Part shown: positions 35,960 to 48,602 of the stretch, piece by piece
How the letters are laid out: every line of letters starts with the position of its first letter
How positions within the stretch are numbered: the stretch's first letter is position 1
DNA from: Vicia villosa
Taxonomy: Eukaryota > Streptophyta > Magnoliopsida > Fabales > Fabaceae
Reading direction: 5' to 3'
Length of the DNA stretch: 64,000 nucleotides
Assembly (NCBI RefSeq): GCF_029867415.1
Contig: NC_081182.1
Span: forward strand, 9,864,646-9,928,645
The notes under the pieces: model-generated
What the model was told of the DNA's origin: nothing
The model's input: the letters and a program-made list of their open reading frames with translations, nothing else
Database searches by the model: none
Translations under genes and position numbers: made by a program

Positions 35960-37393
35960 TTGTATCGCACAAGTTTTCAATTTTCAATTGTTGGAATCAT
36001 TCAATTCTGTTTCTGAGGGAGCGGTATTCAGTTTTTTGTTTTATCATCGTTGAGATTGATCAACCGTTCGAAATGTTTCTGCTATTTTATTCATAAATCT
36101 CTGATACCTACTTGGGGATAGGTATTTAGGTTAAATTATTTTTAAATTTTAATATATTTTAAAATAAATAAAAATAAGAAAATGACATGATGTTAAAATA
36201 TTCTATTCGATTGGTTGAGGTAGCTATTTGATTGGTTAAGGGTAGGATTTGATTATTTAGATTGAATAAAAATTTATAAAATAACTGAAATAAGCCTTAA
36301 TTAATTTTAAATTTAATTCTCTTATTTCTTCTAATAATTAATAATTCTATAAAGAAATTATCTTTATATAAATTAATATTTTAGTTATACTTTTTTAAAT
36401 ATATTTTTGCTTTTTGAAAACAAATATTTTCTTAAATCTTATGCTATTAATTTTAATCAGATTTTTTTTTTATGAAAGTTCACATTGCATATTTTAATAA
36501 TTTTTTATGACATAGGATTAATAATGCTATATTTTAATTTATAATTTCGTAATTTAATTTTTAATTTCTTTCTCAAAATACATCAAGTTTTAAGTTTTTT
36601 TTTATTTATAAAAGTTAAACTTCGATTCTTGATAATCTCTATCTTTTATAAAATTTCAAGATGCATGCGTCAAATGATTTTTTTTAACATTATCATTGAT
36701 AAAAAGTTATATTATATTTAGCTTAACTTTTCATTATTAATTTTGAATTTTGTTATTTTGATGTTTTCATTATAATAATAATGACACATAATTCAAATGA
36801 ACTTATACAAAAAAAATTGAGAAAATTTTGAAAATAAAAAGTTTACAGGTATTTAAATTGGAAGAATTTTTTTAGGTAAATAAATAAAAAATCATAATAT
36901 TTTGAAAGATTGAATACAATTACGTAAATTTAAAATAATGGAAAGTTTTTATTTAGTTTTTGTAATAGAGTTTGTCTTTCAATTTAAATAATTAATTCAA
37001 TTTTTTAAAAATGGAGACAGGGAGGATAGCTCTCGAGGATCCAAATGGATGACTTTTCTTCTTTTTCGAAATTTTTTTCCTTCCACGTTCATTCACGAGC
37101 CCCATGTAACTCATTCATTCACGAGCCCCACTTCTTTCTCCATGTAACTTATCCACCAATCTTCTTTCAATTCATCTTTTAACAAGATCCATCTTTTAGT
37201 CCAATCGATTTTTGGTGAGTTATTATTGGTCCACCAATCCCTAAGTATAAATTATGTAAGAGGAGATGTTTGTTTGACAAGTATTTATGAAAATTCAACT
37301 CCAAGAATGAAAACGTAAGAGCGAGATGGTGAGACTGACTCCTTAGAACAAATAATAGTAGAATTTATTGATACCAACATCTTTTGCTTTATA
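35960..37393. other. AT-rich spacer, no gene seen
   Basis: Low-complexity A/T-rich DNA. A duplicated CATTCATTCACGAGCCCCA-type sequence lies at about 37089-37130. No coding signal. Confidence 0.4.
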
Positions 37394-37725
37394 ATTGATT
37401 AGTCTTGGTAATCGAAAGCATCAATAGACTTAAGAGTTCATCTTTTGCTAATAGTTTCAAACCCATGTTAACGTTAAATAAATTGTATTACCCATGTTAA
37501 CCTTAAATAAAGTGTATTTTTCTGACGTAGAGTTATGTGTTGGAAAACAATCACGCTAACAATTTTGGTAGTTAAAGAAGTCATTGATTAGTCTTGATAA
37601 TCGAAAGCATCAATAGACTTAAGAGTTCATCTTTTGCTAATAGTTTTGAACCCATGTTATTTCTGATGTAGAGTTATGTGTTGGAAAACAATCACGCTAA
37701 CAATTTTGGTACTTAAAGAAGTCAT
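37394..37725. repeat. Tandem duplication, unit about 190 bp
   Basis: ATTGATTAGTCTTG(G/A)TAATC begins units at 37394 and 37583. Both continue with GTTCATCTTTTGCTAATAGT and AACAATCACGCTAACAATTT, and end in AAAGAAGTCAT. The second unit lacks about 45 bp around the CCCATGTTAAC repeats. Confidence 0.9.
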
Positions 37726-38050
37726 GGGATTTAAAAATTAGAAAACTATCACGATAATTGAAACGGGATGTGTGTTTGCACACCAAAAAGGACTAAGAGG
37801 CATTAAGTCTCAACAAATTTTAATCATAACATCAAGTTATTATATTAGTCCTCACACAACCATATCAGAATAGCTAATTGCTTTTGGTATTTCATCATTA
37901 TATAACAAACATTGTGAATTAGGGCGATTCCAAACATAATATAAATACTATGTCATACTTAATACAAAATAAGTTACTCTGACTTAAAGGATAGTACTTG
38001 CTAATTAAACAAAATATTCAATATAAACAACAACCACAAACTCCAACCTA

Positions 38051-38520
38051 TTACACAGCTTCAACTGAAAACTCAAAAATATACTTTGTTGAACTACCAT
38101 CAACGGTTGAGCATAGACACATAGAGCCGTTCTGGAGGATACCGAATGGTAAAGGAAGAATATCCCCTCCTCTCAGTTTCTTCTTCTTAGCATACTGATA
38201 CCACCCCTTTCCAAGATACTTTTCTATATTGTTTCGGTTGGCTATGTGAGTTTCTCCGTAGTACATATCTCCACTGTCTTCATCAAACAGTTTTATCATA
38301 GTTTGGTTCACGTACAACATTTTCTTAGACACAAACCTTGGAAAATGTTGTATCAAATAACATGAAAATAACGTTAATATAGGTTACATATAGTCAGTTT
38401 GAAACTGCTAATAAACTAAATAACATTTCTTACCAAAACATTTTTGCTCAAAGTAGTTCGGAAACCTATCACCCTTTCCCATTTGAAATCTTCATCTAAT
38501 TCAAAGTTAAATCACTCCAA
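38051..38520 (-). pseudogene. B3 DNA-binding-domain gene fragment, two exon-like pieces
   Basis: The right piece (about 38520-38437) reads FELDEDFKWERVIGFRTTLS and ends at a splice donor (TTGGTAAGAA). The left piece starts near 38336 after CCAAG and reads FVSKKMLYVNQTMIKLFDED, NRNNIEKYLGKGWYQYAKKK and LRGGDILPL, and stops at 38051. The GW-x-x-F/Y...L-x-x-GD signature is that of plant B3 DNA-binding domains. The only nearby upstream ATG is followed by an in-frame TGA, and the domain is short, so a decayed or partial gene is the likelier reading. Confidence 0.6.
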
Positions 38521-38577
38521 CATCATCTGTTTTGAGATCTTGCCACTACTATTGTTAGAATAAAAAATGTGGATAAT

Positions 38578-39803
38578 TGTTGATAACTTTTGTGGTATTT
38601 TGATAACTTTTCTCAATTCTTTTCAATATAATTATGGTTCGTGATCGTGTAAATAAATAAAATCGAGTTTAGTAGTAAATATAGTATTTATAAGCTTTTC
38701 TTATGTTTTTTGTAGGTTTTATGCATTGTGGGAAGTAATAGGAGGTAAGGATGCATTTTGGAGCAAGTTTGGAGGCCAAAGGAAGAAGTTGTGTGCAGCA
38801 AGGGCCGCTTAGCGGCCTCTAAGCGCGCTTTCCAGAGGCGAAAGGAAAATTTGTGTTCAGCAAGGTCCGCTTAGCGGCCTCAGCCCGCTTAGCGGCCTCC
38901 AGCGTGGAAGCAGGTATTTTTGGTGCTCCGCTTAGCGGCCGTCTATGCGCTAAGCGGAGGTACTTTTTCAAGTGGCTACTTTTAGGCACTTAGAGATATT
39001 TTGAGGGGATCTTATCTTGTTTCTCTTCATTCTTACAAACCACACACTCTAGGGCAAGAGAAGAAGAGAGAAAAACTCATAATCCTTCAAGATTTCTCAA
39101 GCATTTTTCTTCATCATCTTTGAATTTCTATGCTAGGAGATCTTGTGTTGATGTTTGTTGTTGAAGCTATGGATAGCTAAACTTCTCATGTGTCAAGATT
39201 AGAGGTAGTTAGCTTGTAGAGTATGTATTTAGCTTGATCTTTTGTATATGAACCTTGTTGATGAATAATATATGGTGAATATCTTTGTATTCATGTTTAT
39301 ATGTTGTTTTGATACACTATTGAGAGATATGTTTCAAATCTTGACCAAAAGGGTATTCATCTATCAATAATCAAACTCTAGAGATAGATTTGTGAGTTGA
39401 TAATCACTTGTATCAAGCTTTAAAGGTTATTATGTCAATTGTCGGCATGAGAGATCATCTGACGGTTAATATAATAACAATCACGATATTGCTTTAGAGA
39501 TAAACGGTATCGAGAGGATACGTGATTGTATTAATCATTGATATGTTCATATACATGATCATCAGAGTATATACAAAAGCAAGCTAATGAAAACTAATCT
39601 TGACACAGTTTTACCAAACCGTTTTTAAACCCTAAGTTATTGTCTTTAATTTCTTTTCATGCTATTTATCTTTCATGACACTAAAAACATTCAGAATCTT
39701 AACTCAAAATACACTAAGCTGTAGAACAGCGATAATATCGCATCAATCCCTGAGGAGACGATACTAGAAATACTTATCCTATACTTTCTAACAACTATCA
39801 ACA
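38578..39803 (+). mobile_element. LTR-like segment with GC-rich CGCTTAGCG palindromes
   Basis: It starts TGTTGATA and ends TATCAACA, an 8-bp inverted repeat with TG...CA form. The sequence CGCATCAATCCCTGAGGAGA near its right end is typical of plant retroelement ends. There is no matching 5-bp target duplication and no primer-binding site, so the ends are tentative. At 38806-38960 it carries several palindromes of the type CCGCTTAGCGG and GCGCTAAGCGGA in otherwise AT-rich sequence. Confidence 0.5.
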
Positions 39804-39959
39804 TCAAAGTTTAGTACATTGTAGGATGTTCAAACTCGGGCGAGCGATCTCATAACATCTTCACTATCAGCGGCAGTCAAACATGATGAACTTCATCAAA
39901 AACATATTAAAGATAGCATTATTAAAATCACAATACCTATAAACGAACCGTGCAACCAT

Positions 39960-40802
39960 ACATATGCCAGTGTCAACAAACTAGGCCCCAAGATCGCGTA
40001 TATCGACCGAAGAGGGAGATGCGGTGGCTCCGTCCCTTTTCTGAGGAACTACATCCTCCAGAAAGGGATTCATGTTGCCGAGGGTGATCTTGGGCAAGAT
40101 TATGGTAAGGTGTACATTACGGTCGTCGGGACTGGACACGGTTGAAATCTTGAAAGTTGTTTGGATCTTTGGTTTCTGGGGAAAGAAAGATGGGGAGAAT
40201 AGAGGTCCCCACAATCGGCGCCACTAATCTTACAGGTTGATCAGAACCTGAAGAAGGCCAGAGACTTCACGTACATTGTTGATGTTGAAGAGTAGGGGTG
40301 TACCTGAAAGGCACTCTGATGCTAAAGTAAATGGGAGCACAAATATGTTTGAGTGTTTTGAGGATAAGATTTGAATTACCTGACCCTCTCAAATGTGAAG
40401 GTTTTTATATTTCCCCCAATGCTTGACCAATGCTCCATATTTTGGGCTGGATGCGGGGATCCAAGCCCAGAACATGTGACTTCCAGGAATCTAGGTGTAA
40501 AATTAGGAATCCTGGAATGCTGCCAGAAACTAGCCGTTGGGGCGGGCAGAGATGTACTGTTGGGCAGCAATGGTGCCCAGCTAGCGGGTGACCGTTTGTC
40601 TCCGACTGTGGGAAATAGTAGACATTTTAATGTTGGCGTACATGGAGTACTGGCCGAGGACAGCGGTGGTCTGCTGGTTCTTAGACCAGGTGAGGATATG
40701 TCCCCGACGGAGGGGCAGGAGGAAAAGTGCTTCCCTTTGCCCCCAATTGGTTAGGCTAAAATTATTGGGCCGTTTTGGTTGCACAAGTGGATTGGACCAT
40801 GC
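39960..40802. other. Retroelement-derived sequence left of the solo LTR
   Basis: The stretch is GC-richer than its surroundings, with open frames but no recognisable domain. Its last ~60 bp match 44640-44690, and it continues, after the solo LTR, at 43256. It is most likely untranslated or LTR sequence of an older retroelement. Confidence 0.45.
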
Positions 40803-41143
40803 CTAGCTATAACATCTCAAAAATCTAGATTAATTATTTAATTAGTTAATTAACTAATTAAGTGCGAATATATGACTCATTGTGAATTAATCGTGATTTA
40901 TTGGTGATGACGTGATGTATTGTTGAGATGATGTGTTGTGAGGTAGAGCGAATTAAGATGACTATGAGGATTATTTTAATAATACTTGGATAATTAGAAT
41001 AATAAGTTGCAATGATTTTAATTAGTGAAACTAGAGTAATATTGGTGTAGAGGCTATGAGGGCAAGGTAGTAACTTGTAAGAAGTTAAATGAGGGTAAGA
41101 TGGGAAGATCATATTTGGGGTCCTAAGGTTAACTAAGTAAAAG

Positions 41144-41146
<3 letters not shown>

Positions 41147-41181
<35 letters not shown>
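41147..41181. repeat. (GA)n microsatellite in the solo LTR
   Basis: An uninterrupted AG dinucleotide run of about 35 bp. Confidence 0.95.
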
Positions 41182-41183
<2 letters not shown>

Positions 41184-42554
41184 CATTTTATTCGATCATG
41201 AAAGTTGGGAGTAGCGTGAAAGAGAGAGAGAGAGAGTTAGGGCAAGAAGAGGAAGAAGGGAGAACCAATTGTAAAACCTGAGAAGAGAATCAGAGCTGCA
41301 ATAATCTAAGTTAAGGGGAGTTATCCTAATTATTATATTTTCCCTAAGGGATTGATAATTGTAGGTTGGGTTGCACTTTGGGGTTTTGTGATGTTTTGAT
41401 GACATTGATGAACTATGATGATTGATTGTTTGGATTGTATTGTTAATATGATGCATGATGATAATAATTGATGAATTGGAGAATGATAACATGAACTAGA
41501 TTCAAATCCACCATTGTTAAGGATTTGTGGGTCTAGGGTTTGATGAAGATTATTGAAGTTGTGATTTGACGTTTAGAATGAATAATACCTGTTAGAACTA
41601 GGTTAATGGACCTTAAATCGCAGGAAATTAGTGATTAAAGCATGTTTTTGGACAAAATATTGGGATTGGTTTGATGCAGGTCGCGCAGGGTTTTCTGCAG
41701 AAATTGCAGACCCCACTTAGCGCAGTGGAGCCCACTTAGCGCGCTTTTGAAAACAAAATAAGGGTCAACTCAAGAGAGGAACGCGCTTAGCGTGATAGTC
41801 TGGGACGAACTTTGATATTTTTGAAAAAAGATTTCAGATTATGGAAGCTTATGATTTATAATAATTTTTGATTAATTTTCTGGAATTTAATTGGCACGTT
41901 TAGATGGGTTTAGAGGGTTAATTGTCGATGACGTGGAACTTGATTATATGACTATATGTATGTTTACTTTCCTTGATGGACTAATATGATTATGCTTTGA
42001 TGTAATATGATGTATGCTTTCTATGATGAGTTGGAGTTATCATGATGATCATGATGCATTTATTATGAAGAGTTTGGGGATGATTATAGGATGATGATTA
42101 TATGATGATGATTATGTGATGGTGAATATGTGATGTGTTAGATGAAGTGATATTGAGCATGTCTTGATGTGCATACATGCTATGTGAATGATGTATTTAT
42201 GAAGAGTGATATGAATGATGATGCCATTTTGACTAGCCGTGGTCGTTGATTTTGTGATGTTGAGCATCATGCATTTATAGCATATTTGTAGGACGATAGT
42301 CAAGTGATTTTTGTAGGACCATTGGTCTAGTGACGACCCTTAATCCCATTGTGAGGATTGAGTGCAATATTGTGAAGTGCTCCGGTTCCAAGCGAGAATC
42401 GATCCTATGGGGGGGGGGGGGTCTTTGGAGAACGATGACCGAGTCATCAGTGAAGTTTGGTACCACATGCACGAGTCAATTGGTGTTGCATTGCATTATT
42501 TGTGACATTGCATGGTTGAATGATGTTTGATTAAATGATGATTTAAATGATGAA

Positions 42555-42640
42555 TGTGATTGAATTATATGATGATGTTGTGAATATATGATGATGTTGT
42601 GAATAGATTATGATGTTGTGAATAGACGATGATGTGTAGG
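42555..42640. repeat. GATGATGTTGTGAATA tandem repeat in the solo LTR
   Basis: About four imperfect units of 22-24 bp containing ATGATGTTGTGAATA. Confidence 0.8.
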
Positions 42641-43255
42641 TGTGAGTAAGTATGTGAAGCATGAGGATACGTTGTATCGATATATGTGTGGTTATTTACT
42701 AATTATGTGCCACTACTATATTTATTCCTTACGCCTTATATAATAATTACGAAATACTCATCCTTTTTGTTTGAATGTTGCCTCCACGTGGGTAACGCGC
42801 AGGTATTCAAGAATAGTCTGCCGAAGTTAGAGGATAGCTTCGTGGAGTCCTTTATAGCGCTTGTTTTAGAATAAAGGGAGTCTTGCTCTGATACATAACA
42901 TCGGGGTTGGGATCGCGTGTTTTGGAACTATTATGTTCATCTTTAATTGTCATAGCATGATGAATTATTTGTATGAGTATTATGATGTTTGGTTATGAAA
43001 CATAAACGGTGAAGTCATGTGTAATGTTTTATGAAGTTTTATAAAGATGATTTTGAATTATGAATTCTGCTGCGAGAAAATTAATGTTATTACGGTTGTG
43101 TTAAAGAAGTATTTGATTAACATAATTTTAAGAACTCGTGTTACAGAGTAGGATTGTTTGTTATATGAAGATGTGACGCCCTTGTGGTTTATTTGTTGAT
43201 TTTTCGTAAAAATACATGCGAAATATATATGGGTTTAGATGGGTGTTACACTAGC

Positions 43256-44740
43256 CATTGGGTCAGTCCAGAACAGGAGCCCTCTCAAGTAGTTGCTTTC
43301 GAGCACGGGAGTGATGACTTAAGAGCAGCCTGTGATCCGGGGAGGATTGTGCACGGTTGGTGCCCGTTACTAGAGACGGGGGCGTTTTGTGGTTTTTCCG
43401 AGGAGGAATGCGTACGAGGAACCCTAATGTTGCCTTGTGTGACTGGCTCTCGGGAAGTCGAACTGTTGATTGGACTTGAAAGGGTGACGTTTCATGCGTG
43501 CATCGAGCCACGCGTCGCAGTAAATGCCTAATGATGGCTAGGCTAGGCATAATGATGCCTCATACGTCTTCTCAGGTAGGCGCGTGCCCGTGCACGCGCT
43601 TCTGATGCTTCTTATAAATAGGAGAGAGCATGGTTCATTTTCACTTTTCGCTTCTCTTTCTCGCTCGCTATCTTTGCTCCAGTCTCAACCGCTGTCCACC
43701 GCCGCCTTCCACCGTCCCAAGTCGTTCGACCACCTTCCGTCCTTCTTCGACCATTTAAGTTACTCTTACTCTTCATCTTTGCAAGCTTCCGTTTTTCGTT
43801 TAGAATGCATGCTGTTAGGACGAAAAAAGGGGGTAGATTAGGAGTTTTCTGGCGAGTTGTTGGTGTCTGACAGTGGTTCTGCTACTTTCAGACGGTGGCG
43901 CCGATGAGAGTGTTCAGAAAAGTTAGGCATTTTTGCGTCTCTATCTCGTCTGATGCCGCGACTGGCGGTGGTGATGAGCCTATCGTTGTTGAGTCAAGGA
44001 GTTTCTGGTGGATTGATGAGTGGGAACAGCGGTGTTCTGGGTTTTGGTGATGAACTATATGAGTTTTTTGACGATCCTTCATGCGAGATTCAAGCCCAGG
44101 CGTCAGGGACATCCTTCCCCGCGAAGGTTTTAGAGTTTTATCTGTCAGGGAAGAGCGAAACTCTATCGAGGAGGATTTTGTTGAGTTCTTCGTATATTTG
44201 TTTGTCGTCTGAGTAAGGGCTCTGGCCGAAGATGTCGTCCTCGCTACCTTCGTGCGTGCCCTTTCACTTAATTAGTGGTGGAAAGGTAGATTTGATTTCA
44301 AAGTCGAATTCACTTTTCTCCATTGCTTTTCAGGCACAGATGGCCAGTAATGCCGAGGATGAAGTCATGAGTGACGTCATCGGTAGTTTTGAAGGCGGTA
44401 GCTTGATCGACCAGAACATTCCCGAGCAAGATGCATCTGAGCAAGACGTGTCCGAACAAAGCTTGTCCGGCTCTACCGGAGAGGAGTGGATTGCTTCCGG
44501 GCCTCGGGGGATCGTCTTGGTCTTCACCGATCTCCCGATGAGACGTTCACGACTGTGGCTAAGGGAATGCACTCGACGAGTGTCAAGGATTTGAGGGTTC
44601 TCTTCCCCGGGGAGGACGATAGGATCTGCTCAGGATACAATTGGACCGTTCTGGGTGCAGAAGTGGATTGGGCCATGCCTAGCCATTGGATCAGTCCGGA
44701 ACATTTATCTAAATCACTGGGGAACACATACATGATGATG
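43256..44740 (+). pseudogene. Retroelement untranslated region and gag-like remnant
   Basis: The right-hand continuation of the element split by the solo LTR. A promoter-like CTTATAAATAG lies at 43610-43620. Downstream, open frames run from about 43950 to 44710. One reads MASNAEDEVMSDVIGSFEGG, IPEQDASEQDVSEQ and EEWIASGPRGIVLVFTDLP. After a frameshift near 44540 it continues as DETFTTVAKGMHSTSVKDLR and YNWTVLGAEVDWAMPSHW. I do not recognise a defined domain; a gag-like N-terminal region is inference from context. Confidence 0.4.
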
Positions 44741-45153
44741 AAATATATTGTTCGATTTATGTTAACGATTAAATATGTAATATTTCATTTTTTATGTATT
44801 GTCATAACAATTATCAATGATAATTATCTTTGTTTCATGCATCTGTTTTGTTTCTGCATCTATTTAGAATCCAGAAATACACTTTTGTAAGGTACACAAA
44901 TATGCATTTTCAGATTAAATTTAATCATAGAATGAGGCGTAGTTCAAAAACGAATAAATTGTGTGTGAATGAGATGCGTTCGGGAATGTATTTTTAAATC
45001 TATAATATACGAAAAAAGTTGTTGTTCCGTAAATCACAAAAATATCTTTTTGTTATCTAAGTCTAAATTAATAATTTAGGGACAAAAATTATCTTTTGTT
45101 GATTTTTTCCAACTCACTTTTCACTTTCCAACTCACTTTTCACTTTTTATTAC

Positions 45154-45184
45154 TTTATTATTATTATTATTATTATTATTATTT
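45154..45184. repeat. (TTA)n microsatellite
   Basis: About ten TTA/ATT trinucleotides in a row. Confidence 0.9.
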
Positions 45185-45319
45185 CTAATAAATTATTAAT
45201 CAAAATATTCTAATAAATTATTTTTTAATAAAAAGATTATTATGATATTTTTAATGATTATTAATTTACATTTAAAATAGTATTTAATTTTTAAAAATTA
45301 ACTTTAGTAATTGAATATT

Positions 45320-48300
45320 TTTTAATCAATAAAATATTGGATTAATTCAAAAAACCAGTACAAAGCATGGTGATCACAAATGATCCAACCCCAAACCAAG
45401 AATTACAATAAAAGTTGAGCTATGTAATCTCTAAATTTCCTAGTATACCACCCCCTATGTATAATGGTATCTTTGATTTTATTTACAATATTGGTTCTAT
45501 CATATGTTTGACCAAAACAAGTGTTGTTCCTAAGCTGCCAGCAACCATAAATTGTTTCAGCAAGGGCCAGTTTCATGATAACACACTTCTTCCCCTTGCG
45601 ACGACAATAGGTTGTGAGCCAAGTTTTTTCAGCAAGCCACTGTTGCGGAACCCTCTCAACTTGAAGCCACTGCAGGATGGACTTCCAAATGCTTTGCATA
45701 GTTTCGCACTCAAAAAACAGGTGCTCAATAGTTTCCTCTTGCCAACAAAAACAACATTTAGTATCTAACTCAATACCAAATTTCCTCAATCGCGTCTTCG
45801 TGGCAAGTCTATGATGACAAGCCATCCACAGGCAGAAGACAGCTCTAGGTCTAGCAATATTTCTCTCCAAAAGGATGTACCAGTCCACATTAGGCTCCAT
45901 TGTCAGCATGCCACGATAAATCTTGCCCATTCTGAACTTGTCCTCAAGTAAACTTTGATTCCAACCAGATTGAAACTCCAGGATATCCTGTCTTGCACGA
46001 AGAATACCTTTGCTAATCCAAGAAGCATTTATTGGCCCAGTCATTAGCATAAGATCTCTGCCTTTGATAAAGTAGATATGCATCCATTGAACCCAAAGAC
46101 AGTCTGTCTTCTTTCTCAAATCCCATAACAGTTTCAGCATAGCAACAATATTCCACCTGTCCAAATCAATCAGATTATAACCACCTTTTGTCCTGGGTTT
46201 ACACAACGTTTTCCAGGCTACAGGGCTCTTCCTGCTAGGTGTCACACCCCCAGTCCAAATGAAGGTTCTACACATCACTTGAATCTTAGCAAGCACATAT
46301 TTAGGAATGGGAAAGCACTGTATCCAGTAATTGGCTATGGCAAAACAAATAGACTGAACCAATTGGACTCTGCCAGCTTGACTAAGCAATCTCGAGCTCC
46401 AGTGGTTAAGTCTATGGAGAATTTTTTCTATGAGGGGTAGATAGTGATCCCCTGATAGCCTTTTGTAGGTCAGAGGTACTCCAAGGTATCGAAAAGGCAA
46501 GGATCCTTCTCTAAAGCCAGAGGTCTCAAGAATCTGATGTCTAGTATCATCATCAACAGCTCCCATGTACACATAACATTTCAAAGGATTCACATTTAAC
46601 CCTGTGGATTTTGAGAAAATCTGGATAGTGTTGCATAACATTTCCACAGAATTCTGGTCTCCTCTAGCAAAAAGGAGCACATCATCTGCAAAGGACAAGT
46701 GTGTAAGGGCCAGCTTCTTGCATTTGGAATGATGCTTAAAGTTGGGATCTAGCTGCATTTGGTGCATAAGTCTGCTCATGTACTCCATAACAATGACAAA
46801 AAGGTAAGGAGATATGGGGTCTCCTTGCCTTATGCCTCGAGCAGCTTGCATCAGATTGGAATGCTCCCCATTGATATTATACCTATATGTAACTGTTTTG
46901 ACACCAATCATGATCCAGGTGACAAACTGAGAAGGCATACCTACTTCAAGCAGAATGGATTCCAAAGCTTTCCAGTTCAGCATATCATACGCCTTCTGCA
47001 GATCTAACTGGATCATACACCTAGGGGTACCCTGCTTCCTTGTATAGCCTCTAATTAATTCATAGGCCAGAAGAATATGCTTATGGATCTGTTGGCCTGG
47101 TATGAAAGCAGCCTGCCTGTGCCCAACTATGGATCCAATGAATTTAGCCAATCTAGAAGTCAGCACTTTAGAATACAATTTATAGACAGTGGAACAACAA
47201 GCTATAGGTCTGAAATCAGTCAGAGTTTTAGCTTGGGGAGATTTGGGAATAAGTGTCACTAAAGTGCTGTTGAAACCTTTAAACATAGTATTGCTATTGA
47301 ACCAGTGGCACACAGTATTTATCACATCTTGCTTTATGGTGCTCCAACAACTTTTAAAGAATTTGGCATTGTAGCCATCAAGCCGAGGAGCCTTTGAGTC
47401 ACCCATTTCTTTCAGAGCCCCATAGATCTCTTCCTCATTAACAGCCTGAATCAAAGTCTGCCTCTGCTCAAGAGTAAGTTGCTTGCCCTGCCTCATGACA
47501 TTGAGATCAATTTGATGCAGATTTCTATCTTCTTTGCCCATGAGGTTGCCATAGTACTTGAGCACCTCATCAACAATTTCTGCATTGGTGACCAGGTTTG
47601 TACCATCAGGCCTACTGATAATGATCCTCTTGGCTCTATTTTTAGCTTTTATGGATGCATGAAAGAAATGATTGTTGCCATCTCCCAAAGTTATCCAATT
47701 AACCTTAGCTCTTTGTTGCAGCACCCTTTCCTCAATTTCTTGGCATCTGAGGATGTCATTGGATTTGCTTTTGATTTGCTTCATTAAATCAGTATTTAGA
47801 TGATCTCTGGTCTGCTCAGTCTGAAGTTTATGCAGCTCCTCTTTATCTTTAGCAATTGTTCTCTGGATATCAGTATAAGGTTTGCTCAGATTTTTCAGGA
47901 TAGGCCTCAATCTTTTAAGTTTCTCCCATAAGACATGAGGAGGACTCCCTCTGATAGGTAAATTCCAACTATTGGCAACAGCTTCTTGGAACCCCTCCAA
48001 CTGGGCAACATGATTGACAAACTTGAAATGCTTTCTCTTGGGGGCCTGCTGAGTCTGTGTGCAAACTTGGAGAATGGCATGATCAGAAATATGAGGAGCA
48101 AGATGTTTGAGGTAGACATCCATAGATTGGAACCAGGCAGCATTGCCAATCACCCTATCGATCCTTGAGAATATAGGATCCCTCTCATGTCTATTGTGCC
48201 AAGTAAAGTAATCTCCTCGATTTTCCATTTCAGTCAGACTGCATAGATCCATCATGGCCTGCAAATCAATAAACTCACTTTCAGTAACCAGTCGGCCTCA

Positions 48301-48585
48301 TATTCTATCCTTGCTCTTAAGGACATTGTTAAAGTCACCAACAATGCACCAAGGATCATCATCATTTCTAGCCAGATTACCAATGTCCTTCCACAATCTT
48401 CTTCTCTGGGCCAAAGTGTTCATAGCATACACAACAGTTAAGATAAATTTGAGTTTCCCTGCAACTTCAGTAACTCTACAATGTATAAACTGATCAGAAC
48501 TGTTGAGAACAGTGATATCAGTGTTGAGAGGATTCCAGTTCACCCAAATTCTGCCATTCTCATGGTGATTATAGTTGTCAACAAA
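45320..48585 (-). mobile_element. 5'-truncated LINE, 3.27 kb, 17-bp target-site duplications
   Basis: TTTAGTAATTGAATATT is present at 45303-45319 and 48586-48602, exactly bracketing the element. The left copy is followed by a short T run, the poly(A) end of a minus-strand element. The 5' end is truncated inside the endonuclease domain. The coding region is almost intact, so insertion was fairly recent. Confidence 0.93.
45403..48585 (-). pseudogene. LINE ORF2: endonuclease (partial), reverse transcriptase, zinc-binding domain
   Basis: One minus-strand frame runs from the truncation point to a stop at 45403. Its only interruption is TGA at 48298-48300, between SKDRI and GRLVTESEF. Upstream of it is the C-terminal part of an endonuclease/exonuclease/phosphatase domain (PWCIVGDFNNVL), which ends after the stop with FSRIDRVIGN and HISDHAIL. 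Numbered from the first residue after position 48264: the RT domain holds MIQLDLQKAYD near 420, GIRQGDPISPYLF near 480 and the catalytic FADD at 525-528. Near 810-880 lies a zf-RVT domain (CLWMACHHRLATKTRLRKFG, then CCFCWQEETIEHLFFEC). No ORF1 remains. The stop looks like a GGA-to-TGA change, because GG usually follows DRI in relatives. Confidence 0.93.
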
Positions 48586-48602
48586 TTTAGTAATTGAATA
48601 TT

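Larger units (their letters stand above)
40808..43250 (+). mobile_element. Solo LTR, 2.44 kb, with CTAGC target duplication
   Basis: It ends GGGTGTTACA and starts TATAACATCT, which pairs as a once-perfect TGTAACACCC end after transitions. CTAGC lies at 40803-40807 and 43251-43255. An unoccupied copy of the site, GGCCATGCCTAGCCATTGGA, is present at 44678-44697, which proves the insertion. The LTR contains a (GA)n run, CGCTTAGCG motifs at 41712-41800, GATGAT-rich tandem repeats and a G run near 42409-42421. No coding region is attached. Confidence 0.85.

Noticed and set aside
40371..40806. 127-aa and 72-aa open frames left of the solo LTR
   Set aside because: GC-rich retroelement sequence open by chance; part of it is duplicated noncoding sequence at 44640-44690.
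46759..47787. Plus-strand open frames inside the LINE
   Set aside because: Antisense shadows of the LINE ORF2; no domain of their own.
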